Of a stretch of 64,000 nt of DNA, positions 25,046 through 33,257 are shown in pieces. The translations under genes were made by a program, and so were the position numbers. This DNA comes from JAJFJD01 sp965228425 (GTDB taxonomy: Bacteria; Pseudomonadota; Alphaproteobacteria; UBA8366): the NCBI GenBank assembly GCA_965228425.1, contig OZ245815.1:1364001-1428000 (forward strand), written 5' to 3'. Numbering within the stretch: the first letter of the stretch is position 1; each line of letters starts with the position of its first letter. The notes under the pieces are model-generated. The model made no database searches, had not been told where the DNA came from, and saw only the letters and a program-made list of their open reading frames with translations.

Positions 25046-26513
25046 CACGCTCATGCGGTCGCAGACCGCGGTCTTCTGCCAAATCGTGAAGGACCATATG
25101 GCGGCCGCGCCGGTCGTCGTTGCCGGCGACGTGCCGTGTGCCGCGGTCGTGGCCGGGATCGTCGATAAAGGTGCAACCGCGGCCCTGGTCACCGGCCCGG
25201 ATGACCGTCTCTCCGGCATCCTGACCGAACGCGACGTGGTGCGGCGATTGGCGTTCCGTGCGGTCGAAGATACGCCGGTCCGGGACGTCATGTCGTCCCC
25301 GGCCTTGACCGTTGCGGAGGACGACTATCTCTATCACGCGATAGCGCGCATGCGGCGGTTCAAGCTACGGCACATGCCGGTGGTCGACGGCACGGGAATG
25401 CCGGTCGGGATGCTGCATCTGGACACGGCCCTGGCCGCGGCGTCGTCGCGTATGGTCATTCAGATCGACCGGTTGACCCAGGAAGGAACGGTCGACGGCC
25501 TGCGCGAGGTCAAATCGGCCCAGGTTGATCTCGCCCAGGAACTGTTCGACGACAATCTGCCGGTGCCGACGATTCAATCGCTTCTTACGCACATCAACCG
25601 GGACATCCATCGGCGCGTCGTCGAGATGAACCTGCGCGCCATGAAGGAGGAAGGAAAGGGCGATCCGCCGGTGCCTTTCGCCTTCATCGTCATGGGGTCG
25701 GGCGGCCGCGGGGAGAATTTCCTCTACCCGGATCAGGACAACGGTTTCATCCTGGAGGATTACCCGGATGAAGATCATACCCGTATAGACGGATGGTTCA
25801 TCGACCTCGCCGAACGGGTGACCCGAGACTTGGACGCGGTCGGATTTCCTTATTGCAATGGCTTCGTCATGGCCACCAATCCGCTTTGGCGCAAGACGAT
25901 TTCGCAGTGGAAAGCGCAGGTTGCCGGCTGGCTTCGGCGGCGCAACACGGTCACCTTGCGCCTTTCGGATATCTTTTTCGATTTCCGGTCCTGCTATGGC
26001 GCACCGGATCTGGCGGCCGGCCTGCGGTCCTTCGTGACCGAGGCGGTTGCGGGCAACGTATCCTTTTTGAAGGACATGTATCACGACGACGAAGACTACG
26101 GGGTCGCCCTCGGCTGGTTCGGGCGGTTCATCACCGTGAAGGACGATCCCGACCATGAAGGCACGATCAACATGAAGCACAGCGGCACCTTGCCGCTCGT
26201 TCAGTCGGTCCGCCTGCTGGCGCTGCGCGAGGGTATTCCGGCAACGTCGACTTGCGACCGTCTGAGTGATCTGCACGATGCGAAGGTGTTGGACGCTGGG
26301 GAATTCGACTATCTGACCAACGCCTTCCAGGAGATCACCTTCGTTCTGCTGCGGCAACAAATGGCCGACTTCCGGGCTGGCCGGAAGGTTGGGAACTATG
26401 TTCATCCGGATGATCTGAACGAGCGGGAACGCGACGAACTGGTCGATGCCTTCAAGGCGATCAAGCGTTTGCTCGACCGTGTCCGCGGCGAGGTGACCGG
26501 CGATGTTTTTTAG
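25038..26513 (+). CDS. CBS-pair/DUF294 nucleotidyltransferase-like protein
   Basis: About 491 residues from the GTG at 25038 overlapping the kinase stop; an ATG at 25053 is an alternative, and the longer frame to 24963 lies inside the kinase gene. A CBS pair occupies roughly residues 15-140 (ILTERDVVRRL, ARMRRFKLRHMPVVD). The DUF294 nucleotidyltransferase-like domain then has the GSGGRGENFLYPDQDNG core (from about residue 220), resembling the GlnD-type GS..D.D active site, and a DUF294_C helical region. Genes of this type sit next to acetate-type symporters and DnaQ-like exonucleases in many proteobacteria. It may modify or regulate a partner protein in response to adenine nucleotides. The substrate is unknown. 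Confidence 0.8.
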   Translation: MNNTLMRSQTAVFCQIVKDHMAAAPVVVAGDVPCAAVVAGIVDKGATAALVTGPDDRLSGILTERDVVRRLAFRAVEDTPVRDVMSSPALTVAEDDYLYHAIARMRRFKLRHMPVVDGTGMPVGMLHLDTALAAASSRMVIQIDRLTQEGTVDGLREVKSAQVDLAQELFDDNLPVPTIQSLLTHINRDIHRRVVEMNLRAMKEEGKGDPPVPFAFIVMGSGGRGENFLYPDQDNGFILEDYPDEDHTRIDGWFIDLAERVTRDLDAVGFPYCNGFVMATNPLWRKTISQWKAQVAGWLRRRNTVTLRLSDIFFDFRSCYGAPDLAAGLRSFVTEAVAGNVSFLKDMYHDDEDYGVALGWFGRFITVKDDPDHEGTINMKHSGTLPLVQSVRLLALREGIPATSTCDRLSDLHDAKVLDAGEFDYLTNAFQEITFVLLRQQMADFRAGRKVGNYVHPDDLNERERDELVDAFKAIKRLLDRVRGEVTGDVF

Positions 26514-26543
26514 GCGACTGCCAACGCCAATGCGGAACCGACG

Positions 26544-27923
26544 GTGATGGGACGGCGAGTCCGGCATCTGGCGTTATGCGGGGCCATTCTCTTGGCCGTT
26601 CTCCTTGCGGGCGCGGTGATCGCTCAAGGCAGTGCTGCTTGGCAGGGCGTGATTCCGCAGGCCGTAACCTTCGGCCTCGCCATTGCGGTGCTGGCGGTTG
26701 CGGCCCCGCTGCTCGCCTACGGCGTTTTTCACGCGGACCGTGTCGGTTGGGCGATCGAGCGATTGCGCGGCTTCATCGTGTTGATGCAGACCGATACGGC
26801 CGACGTCATGCCGCAGCCGTTGCCCGGTGATTTCCCCAAGGAAGTGCAGGCCCTGCTGGATGCGGTCGATTCGCTGATCGACGGGCGGTTGGCGCAGCAG
26901 TCTATTCCGGCGCGGCAATTGGAAACGGTGCTGTCGGCGTTGCCGGATGCCATCGTCGTCATCAACCACGCCGGGCTCGTCAGCTTGATCAACGCGGCGG
27001 GGAAAACGCTCATGGGGCCGGATGTCGCGAAGCCCGGCACCAGTGTCTACGACGCATTGGATGCGGCTGGGGTCGAACGGGCGCTCGCCTTGGCGGAGGG
27101 GCAGCCGGTTCCGGCGCACACCGCAGTCGATACCGTCGATGGCCGATCCCTGAAGGTTCGGGTCGCCGCGGTCGACGGCGGCCGGGGTGCGGTGCTGACC
27201 TTCGATCCGCCGGACGGCGAAGCGGCGCGGACGCTCGACCATGACCTGCATCTTTTGGAAATGCCGCCGCCGGCCATGGCGGTGACCGACGATACGCCGC
27301 TCGACGCGTTGCCGATCGTGGTGTTCGATCTCGAAACCACGGGGCTGGACGTCGCAACGGACACGATCGTCTCCATCGGCGGCGTGCGGCTGCATGGCGG
27401 CACGATCTATCGCGCGGTGACGATGGACTGCTTGGTGCATCCCGGCCGGCCGATTCCGCCGAGATCGACGGCGATCCACGGGATCACCAACGACATGGTG
27501 GAAGGCGCTCCCGATTTCTCCAAAGTCTGGCCCGACTTCGGGATGTTGAGCGAGGGTACCGTGTTGGTCGGCCACAATGTCAGTTTCGACATCGCGCATC
27601 TCCGCAACGCGACCCAAGCGGCCGGGATCGACTGGTCGCCGCCGCCTTTCCTGTGCACCTATCTCCTGACGGCGGGTATGGGTCTCGGGCTTCCGTCGCT
27701 GCAGCTCGACAGCGTTGCCGAGGCCCTCGGCGTGCGGGTGCGGGGCCGCCATACGGCGCTTGGCGACGCCTTGGTCACGGCAGAGGTTTTTGCCCGGCTT
27801 CTCCCGCGGCTGGCGGATATCGGCGTCACGACAATGGGCGAGGCGGTCGAACTCTCACGCCGCCGCAAGGACCTCCTGCGCGAACAGGAAAAAGCTGGCT
27901 GGTGGACGGGTCAGTCCCGTTGA
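26544..27923 (+). CDS. Membrane-anchored PAS-like DEDDh exonuclease (DnaQ-like)
   Basis: 459 residues. Two N-terminal membrane helices (about 8-28 and 38-60) are followed by a linker and a PAS-like region (about 130-230, with LSALPDAIVVINHAGLVSLIN). A 3'-5' exonuclease domain covers about 255-430. Its catalytic residues are D262 and E264 in VFDLETTG, the Asp in HNVSFDIAHLR, and the His/Asp of GRHTALGDALVTAEVF, so it should be active. Similarity is to the epsilon proofreading subunit, but the membrane anchor and PAS make a replication role unlikely. It belongs to the same gene string as the symporter-kinase and DUF294 protein. What nucleic acid or nucleotide it cuts is unknown. A second in-frame ATG lies at 26547. 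Confidence 0.8.
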   Translation: MMGRRVRHLALCGAILLAVLLAGAVIAQGSAAWQGVIPQAVTFGLAIAVLAVAAPLLAYGVFHADRVGWAIERLRGFIVLMQTDTADVMPQPLPGDFPKEVQALLDAVDSLIDGRLAQQSIPARQLETVLSALPDAIVVINHAGLVSLINAAGKTLMGPDVAKPGTSVYDALDAAGVERALALAEGQPVPAHTAVDTVDGRSLKVRVAAVDGGRGAVLTFDPPDGEAARTLDHDLHLLEMPPPAMAVTDDTPLDALPIVVFDLETTGLDVATDTIVSIGGVRLHGGTIYRAVTMDCLVHPGRPIPPRSTAIHGITNDMVEGAPDFSKVWPDFGMLSEGTVLVGHNVSFDIAHLRNATQAAGIDWSPPPFLCTYLLTAGMGLGLPSLQLDSVAEALGVRVRGRHTALGDALVTAEVFARLLPRLADIGVTTMGEAVELSRRRKDLLREQEKAGWWTGQSR

Positions 27924-28012
27924 TTGTCCGTTCGGCTCGGTCTATGTAAACGGCGCTTGCCGGCCCGCTCGGGTCGGCGGCATCCCAAGCAAGGCGCAGG
28001 AGTAGCAGGACG

Positions 28013-29695
28013 ATGGCTTCCTATCAGTACGTATATGTGATGCGGGATCTGACAAAGGTGTATCCCGGCAGCCGTGAAGTGCTGAAAAACATAACACTGG
28101 CGTTTCTTCCCGGCGCGAAGATCGGGGTGATTGGTTACAACGGCGCCGGCAAATCGACCCTGCTGCGGATCATGGCGGGCCGCGATACCGAGTTCAACGG
28201 CGAAGCCTGGGCAGCCGAAGGCGCCACGGTCGGTATGCTCGAACAGGAACCGCAACTCGATCCGGACAAGACGGTCGAAGAGAACGTCCTGGAAGGGCTG
28301 GGCGAGCAAAAGGCGCTTGTCGACGAGTTCGAAGCCGTCAGCGCGAAACTCGGCGAGGTGACCGATCCGGACGAAATGACCACGTTGATCGAAGAGCAGG
28401 CAGCGCTGCAGGAAAAGATCGATGCCGCGGATGCCTGGGATCTCAGCCGCACCGTGGAGATTGCGATGGATGCCCTGCGTTGCCCGCCGGGGGGCAGCGC
28501 TGTGGACACGCTATCGGGGGGCGAACGCCGCCGCGTCGCCCTGTGCCGGTTGTTGTTAAGCAAGCCCGATTTGTTGCTGCTCGACGAACCGACGAACCAT
28601 TTGGATGCGGAATCCGTCGCATGGCTCGAACGGCATTTGCGCGAGTATGAGGGCACCGTGGTCATGATCACCCATGACCGCTATTTCCTCGACAACGTGA
28701 CGGGGTGGATCCTCGAACTGGATCGCGGCCAGGGCATTCCATATGAAGGGAATTATTCGTCTTGGCTGCAACAGAAGGAAAAACGCCTGGCGCAGGAGCA
28801 GCGCGAGAATGCGGCCCGTATGCGGACGATCGCGCGGGAACGCGAATGGATCGGGGCGAGCGCCCGCGCCCGGCAGGCCAAGTCGCAGGCGCGTATCACC
28901 GCATACGAGAAATTGCTGGCGGAAAGTGAGAATCGCGCGCCGGAGACCGCGCAGATCATCATCCCGCCGGGGCAGCGCTTGGGCGACCTCGTGATCGAAG
29001 CCGATCATGTTCGAAAGGCGTTCGGCAACACGCTCTTGATCGACGACCTGACGTTCAAACTGCCGCCGGGCGGCATCGTCGGCATCATCGGGCCGAACGG
29101 CGCGGGCAAGACGACGCTGATGCGGATGATCGCCGGTGACGAGGCGGCGGACGGCGGAACGTTGCGTGTCGGAGAAACGGTACAGCTTGGCTTTGTCGAC
29201 CAATCGCGCGATTCGCTTGCCGCCGACAAGTCCGTTTGGGAGGAAATCAGCCAAGGCGAAGCGGAAATCGATCTCGGCAAGCGCAAGATGCAAAGCCGCG
29301 CCTATGTCGGCGCCTTTAATTTCCGTGGTCAGGACCAGCAGAAGAAGGTCGGCCAGCTTTCCGGTGGCGAGCGGAACCGCGTCCACTTGGCCAAACTGCT
29401 GCGCTCCGGCGCCAACGTCCTGATGCTCGACGAGCCGACCAACGATCTCGACGTCGATACATTGCGTGCGCTCGAGGAAGCATTGCTGGATTTCGCTGGC
29501 TGCGTCCTGGTCACGAGCCATGACCGCTGGTTCCTCGACCGCATCGCGACGCATATGCTTGCCTTCGAAGGGAACAGTAATGTGGTCTGGTTCGAGGGCA
29601 ACTACGAGGACTACGAGGCCGACCGCCGCCGCCGTCTCGGCGCGGAAGCGGACCAGCCGCATCGCATCAAATACAGGCCGTTGACGAGGGCCTAG
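28013..29695 (+). CDS. ettA: Energy-dependent translational throttle protein EttA (ABC-F)
   Basis: 560 residues with two ABC ATPase domains and no membrane segments, the ABC-F plan. Walker A motifs are GYNGAGKST and GPNGAGKTT, signature motifs are DTLSGGERRR and GQLSGGERNR, and Walker B regions are LLLLDEPTNHLD and VLMLDEPTNDLD. Between the domains lies the charged P-site interaction linker (EKRLAQEQRENAARM onward). EttA binds the ribosomal E site and gates entry into the elongation cycle according to ATP/ADP ratio. The length and C-terminal end match EttA rather than Uup or YheS. It stands alone on the plus strand. Confidence 0.93.
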   Translation: MASYQYVYVMRDLTKVYPGSREVLKNITLAFLPGAKIGVIGYNGAGKSTLLRIMAGRDTEFNGEAWAAEGATVGMLEQEPQLDPDKTVEENVLEGLGEQKALVDEFEAVSAKLGEVTDPDEMTTLIEEQAALQEKIDAADAWDLSRTVEIAMDALRCPPGGSAVDTLSGGERRRVALCRLLLSKPDLLLLDEPTNHLDAESVAWLERHLREYEGTVVMITHDRYFLDNVTGWILELDRGQGIPYEGNYSSWLQQKEKRLAQEQRENAARMRTIAREREWIGASARARQAKSQARITAYEKLLAESENRAPETAQIIIPPGQRLGDLVIEADHVRKAFGNTLLIDDLTFKLPPGGIVGIIGPNGAGKTTLMRMIAGDEAADGGTLRVGETVQLGFVDQSRDSLAADKSVWEEISQGEAEIDLGKRKMQSRAYVGAFNFRGQDQQKKVGQLSGGERNRVHLAKLLRSGANVLMLDEPTNDLDVDTLRALEEALLDFAGCVLVTSHDRWFLDRIATHMLAFEGNSNVVWFEGNYEDYEADRRRRLGAEADQPHRIKYRPLTRA

Positions 29696-29775
29696 TTGGT
29701 CGGACGTTTCGTCCCACGGGATGGCGCCGACGCCGGCCCGGTAACCAACTATGACTCAGAAAACCGGAGAGTCGC

Positions 29776-30066
29776 ATGTCGAAACTCACCATCGTTGCCA
29801 ACATCATAGCGAAATCGGACAAGATCGACCTCGTAAAAGCCGAGCTTGAAAAGCTCGTTCCGATCACGCGATCGGAAAAAGGATGCCTGCAGTACGACTT
29901 ACATCAGGATACTGAAAACCCTGCTCATTTTCTGTTCTACGAGAATTGGGAGTCGCGCGATCTCTGGCAGGCGCATATGGACGCGCAGCACCTGCGGGAC
30001 TATATGGCCGCGACCGAGGGTGCGGTTGCAGATTTCACGCTCAACGAGATGAGCCACATCGTTTAG
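29776..30066 (+). CDS. Antibiotic-biosynthesis-monooxygenase (ABM) domain protein, YgiN-like
   Basis: 96 residues forming one ferredoxin-like ABM domain. The characteristic parts are the N-terminal strand LTIVANIIAK, the SEKGCLQYDLHQD block and the HFLFYENWESRDLWQAHM segment. Such small dimers include YgiN-type quinol monooxygenases and heme-degrading enzymes, but many have no known substrate. It lies 80 bases after ettA with a perfect bidirectional terminator downstream. Confidence 0.8.
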   Translation: MSKLTIVANIIAKSDKIDLVKAELEKLVPITRSEKGCLQYDLHQDTENPAHFLFYENWESRDLWQAHMDAQHLRDYMAATEGAVADFTLNEMSHIV

Positions 30067-30089
30067 GCTAGGAACGACGGCGCACCAAA

Positions 30090-30120
30090 GAAAACGCCCG
30101 CTCGAAAGGCGGGCGTTTTC
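30090..30120. terminator. Bidirectional terminator between convergent genes
   Basis: GAAAACGCCCGC (30090-30101) pairs perfectly with GCGGGCGTTTTC (30109-30120) around a 7-base loop. The flanking A and T runs make it functional on both strands, ending the ABM-protein gene on the plus strand and mlaA on the minus strand. Confidence 0.9.
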
Positions 30121-30139
30121 GCATTGAAACCGTATCTTG

Positions 30140-30973
30140 TTACTTGGGCGAGAAGCTCGCCTTGGTCGGCGTAGGCGCCGGCGATTGCGGCGGGACCGAA
30201 TCGTCACGCTCGAAGGTGATTTCCGGAATCGGCAGCGGTTCCGAACTGTCGCCGTTGCGAATGTCGTCGCGCCGTTTCTGTTGGTACAGACTGCGAATCG
30301 TCGCGTAAAAGTCCAACGACGTCTTCTCGAGCTCTTCCAACTGGCCGAGAATCTGCGAGCGCTTGTCCAAGACAGTGGCCGTCAGCTTCGATCCGCTGAA
30401 CAGATAAGAGGTGAGGTCGCTCCCGAATTCACTGACGAGCAGACCAACGGGCTCGGCGGCGGAATCCACGCCGGTGCCGATCGCGTCACGTACGCTCGAC
30501 GGGCCGAAGAACGGAAGAACGAGATACGGGCCGCTCGGGGCACCCCAAACGGCCATCGTTTGACCGAAATCTTCGTCTTTGAACGGCGCCTTTTCGCCGG
30601 AGACGTCGATCAGGCCGGCGCCACCGGCGAGATTGAACGTTGCGCGCCCAAGCGTGTGCATGAATCCGTCCACGTTGCCTTGCAGCAGGTGGTTTGTCGC
30701 GACGATCGGCGTATTCAGGACTTCAAGGATGTTGTGCACCGTCATGCGGAACCCTTCGGGCACGACTTTGACGTAGAACCGTGTGACGGGCCGAAGGACG
30801 GTCTTGTCGAGGAAGATGTTGAAGTCGAAGAAGACGCGGTTTACCGGCTCGAACGGATCATAAACCTCTTCCGTGGCGCTCTTAGGTGTACCGGCGCACG
30901 CCGCGAGCGCAACCGAAACCACCGCGACACAAAAGAATTTCCGAATATTTTCGCGCAATGTGTTGCTTTGCAC
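30140..30973 (-). CDS. mlaA: MlaA/VacJ-type outer-membrane lipid-asymmetry lipoprotein
   Basis: 277 residues. The signal peptide ends in a lipobox VALAACAG. The mature protein carries the MlaA core: DPFEPVNRVFFDFN near the start, then FVKVVP-like and NILEVLNTPIVATNHLLQG segments and TFNLAGGAGLIDVS with EDFGQTMAVWG. MlaA sits in the outer membrane and removes mislocalised phospholipids from the outer leaflet, passing them to MlaC. The mlaBCDEF genes are not adjacent here. The start is a GTG at 30973 with GGGTGGG just upstream. The C-terminal tail is Pro-rich. Confidence 0.9.
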   Translation of the reverse strand: MQSNTLRENIRKFFCVAVVSVALAACAGTPKSATEEVYDPFEPVNRVFFDFNIFLDKTVLRPVTRFYVKVVPEGFRMTVHNILEVLNTPIVATNHLLQGNVDGFMHTLGRATFNLAGGAGLIDVSGEKAPFKDEDFGQTMAVWGAPSGPYLVLPFFGPSSVRDAIGTGVDSAAEPVGLLVSEFGSDLTSYLFSGSKLTATVLDKRSQILGQLEELEKTSLDFYATIRSLYQQKRRDDIRNGDSSEPLPIPEITFERDDSVPPQSPAPTPTKASFSPK

Positions 30974-31381
30974 TTAAATCCCACCCTGCTGGCATGTCGA
31001 GAAGCGTCGCGCCAGAAAAGTTAAACAGGAACGGCCAATAGACAATAGACCGCCGCGGAGCCTTTTCCCATTCGATGATGGGACCGCATCGTAGTCGCTG
31101 ATATAGACCGCGCTCCCCAACACGAAAAGGCCCCAACCCGTTCTGTCGTAACACAGCGTTTCTAAAAAAACCATATTCGACAGTTCACGTCTTGTGAAAT
31201 TCGCTTGTCGAGTGTTGCAGAAGTGCTTCGCCCATCGTCCATTTTCGGGTTTGGCGTAATGTCCTGCTTGCCGCATACCGCGAAGGTGGTAGTTCCTGCG
31301 TCAATATCTTGTTTACAACATAAAGATATCTTTATATGTATATCTTCTAGTCATCATGAGAGCGAACTGAGGCTTTGATCC
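30974..31381. promoter_or_regulatory. Divergent intergenic region, mlaA to methionine operon
   Basis: A 408-base gap between the mlaA start (minus) and the ArsR-type regulator start (plus). It contains the palindromic operator at 31320-31335 with flanking ATATCTT copies near the regulator. A TTCAC-N5-GTGAA pair (31184-31198) lies in the middle. I see no RNA gene, and no riboswitch fold was recognised by eye. Open frames crossing it look non-coding. Confidence 0.5.
31304..31346. promoter_or_regulatory. Palindromic candidate SahR operator upstream of the methionine operon
   Basis: ATAAAGATATCTTTAT (31320-31335) is a perfect 16-base palindrome. Its core ATATCTT recurs at 31304-31310 and 31340-31346. 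It sits about 50 bases before the start of the ArsR-methyltransferase regulator gene. SahR-type regulators of proteobacterial methionine genes are known to bind AT-rich palindromes of this kind, so autoregulation and control of metF-metH is the likely role. Confidence 0.65.
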
Positions 31382-32374
31382 GTGAGTGTAGACATGGATA
31401 AGTTGCTGCAAGGTTTACGCGCCGCCGCCGAGCCGACACGGCTTCGCATTCTGGCGTTGTGTTCCCATGGCGAACTGACCGTCAGCGATTTGACCAATAT
31501 CCTCAACCAGAGCCAGCCGCGCGTTTCCCGTCATCTCAAGCTGCTTGTCGATGCGGGATTGCTGGAACGGTTCCGGGAAGGGGCATGGGCTTATTACAGG
31601 CTCGCACAGACCAGCGAGACGGCCGAGCTGTCGCACAGCCTGGTTGATTTCATACCGGTCGGCGATGGCATCCACTCACGGGATCTTGAACGGCTTCAAT
31701 TCGTCAAGCAGGCGCGTGCCGATCAGGCGGCTGCCTTTTTCCGTGAGAACGCGGAGCGGTGGGATAAGATTCGGAACCTTTATATCGACGATAAGTCTGT
31801 CGAATCGGCGCTGATGAAGACGTTATCGAAGGCCGAAACGCGCGGCCTGCTCGATATCGGGACAGGAACCGGCCGTATCCTCGAAATTTTCGGCGACTCG
31901 ATCGAGCGTGGCGTTGGCGTCGATCTGTCCCATGAGATGTTGTCGGTCGCGCGGGTGAACCTCGAGCAGCACGGCCTCCGGAATTGCCATGTGCGGTATG
32001 GGGATATGAACGACCTGCCGTTGGACCAGGAGAGTTTCGACGCCGTGACCTTTCACCTTGTCCTGCATTATGCCGATGATCCGTCCGCGGCGATCAAGGA
32101 GGCGGTGCGGTTCCTCAATCCGGGTGGACGCCTCGTCGTTGTCGATTTCGCGCCGCATGAGGTGGAAGGGTTGCGCGACGAACATGCGCATCGATGGCTC
32201 GGTTTCGACGACGATGCGATCTCATCATGGTTCGCCGAGGCAGGGCTGAAAGCGGAAAGGCCGATCCGCTTGCCCGGCGATCCCCTGACGGTTTGTGTCT
32301 GGCCGGCGATTCGCAACACCGCCGCGGTTGCTGCGTCGGACAACACTCAATCCTTGAACGAAGTGCGGGTTTAG
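31382..32374 (+). CDS. sahR: ArsR-type regulator fused to a SAM-methyltransferase-like domain (SahR-type)
   Basis: 330 residues: an ArsR winged-helix DNA-binding domain (about 8-85, with LTNILNQSQPRVSRHLKLL as recognition helix) followed by a class I methyltransferase-like domain (about 115-300) with motif I LDIGTGTGR (157-165). This fusion, directly upstream of metF and metH, matches SahR, a repressor of methionine-cycle genes that binds S-adenosylhomocysteine through its methyltransferase-like fold. The ArsR metal-site cysteines are absent, as expected. The start is GTG at 31382, or ATG at 31394. A palindromic operator lies just upstream. It is probably not an active methyltransferase. Confidence 0.8.
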   Translation: MSVDMDKLLQGLRAAAEPTRLRILALCSHGELTVSDLTNILNQSQPRVSRHLKLLVDAGLLERFREGAWAYYRLAQTSETAELSHSLVDFIPVGDGIHSRDLERLQFVKQARADQAAAFFRENAERWDKIRNLYIDDKSVESALMKTLSKAETRGLLDIGTGTGRILEIFGDSIERGVGVDLSHEMLSVARVNLEQHGLRNCHVRYGDMNDLPLDQESFDAVTFHLVLHYADDPSAAIKEAVRFLNPGGRLVVVDFAPHEVEGLRDEHAHRWLGFDDDAISSWFAEAGLKAERPIRLPGDPLTVCVWPAIRNTAAVAASDNTQSLNEVRV

Positions 32375-32378
32375 ACCG

Positions 32379-33245
32379 ATGGCGCAATTGCCGACTGTGA
32401 GTTTCGAGTTCTTCCCGCCGCACGACGTAGCGTCGGAAGCGCGTTTATGGAAAGTCATCGAGACATTAAGCCCGCTGCGACCAGACTTTTTTTCGGTAAC
32501 CTACGGTGCTGGCGGCACGACGCAGGAACGGACCGACCGAATCGTGCGGCGTATACATTCGGAAACCTCTGTCGCACCGGCGGCGCACCTGACCTGTGTC
32601 GGGGCGACACGGGATAAAATCGATCGCCTCGCACAATCATGGTGGGATGACGGCATCCGTCAGATCGTGGCCCTTCGCGGCGACCCGCCGAAGGGCGAGA
32701 CGCGGTATGTGCCGCATCCGGACGGGTACGAAAATGCCGCGGCCCTTGTCGAAGGGCTGCGAGCGATCGCGGATTTCGACATCTCCGTGGCCGCTTATCC
32801 GGAATGCCACCCGGATTCGGCCTCGGTCGATGCGGATATCGACAATCTCAAACGCAAGATCGACAACGGCGGCAATCGCGCGATCACCCAGTATTTTTTT
32901 GAGAATGACGACTTCCTGCGGTTCCGGGATCGCGTCGCGGCGGCGGGTATCCGCGTGCCGCTGATCCCGGGCATTTTGCCCGTCACGAACTTCAGCCGCG
33001 TCGTGGAATTCAGCGCGCAGTGCGGCGCAAAGGTGCCCAGTCGAATGGCTGATATGTTCGACGGCATCGACAATGATCCTGAAACCCGAAAGCTCATCGC
33101 GGCCACCGTTGCGGTCGAACAATGCGAGGGGCTGCAGCGGGAGGGGGTCCGGCATTTTCATTTTTACACGCTCAATCGTGCGGAATTGACCAAGGCCATC
33201 TGCTGGCGTCTTGGCGTGCGGTCGGCGGCGGAAGAGGCGGCGTAG
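32379..33245 (+). CDS. metF: 5,10-methylenetetrahydrofolate reductase
   Basis: 288 residues of the MTHFR family (TIM barrel binding FAD). It reduces methylene-THF to methyl-THF, the methyl donor for MetH. Visible blocks are VSFEFFPPHD at the start (with the catalytic glutamate), FFSVTYGAGGTTQ, HLTCVGATRDKID, VALRGDPPKG and a C-terminal FHFYTLNRAELT. The length equals bacterial MetF. It starts 4 bases after the regulator stop and is followed by metH 12 bases later, so sahR-metF-metH form one operon. Confidence 0.95.
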   Translation: MAQLPTVSFEFFPPHDVASEARLWKVIETLSPLRPDFFSVTYGAGGTTQERTDRIVRRIHSETSVAPAAHLTCVGATRDKIDRLAQSWWDDGIRQIVALRGDPPKGETRYVPHPDGYENAAALVEGLRAIADFDISVAAYPECHPDSASVDADIDNLKRKIDNGGNRAITQYFFENDDFLRFRDRVAAAGIRVPLIPGILPVTNFSRVVEFSAQCGAKVPSRMADMFDGIDNDPETRKLIAATVAVEQCEGLQREGVRHFHFYTLNRAELTKAICWRLGVRSAAEEAA

Positions 33246-33257
33246 CCGAATCACATC

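Noticed and set aside
31184..31198. TTCAC-N5-GTGAA inverted pair upstream of mlaA
   Set aside because: It resembles the TGTGAA elements near the ScfR-like regulator, but it is a single short pair with different spacing in an unrelated gene context, so chance is likely.
30882..31276. Minus-strand open frames of 90-100 codons in the mlaA upstream gap
   Set aside because: No ribosome binding site, no domain, and unusual composition; they cross the mlaA signal-peptide region in other frames.
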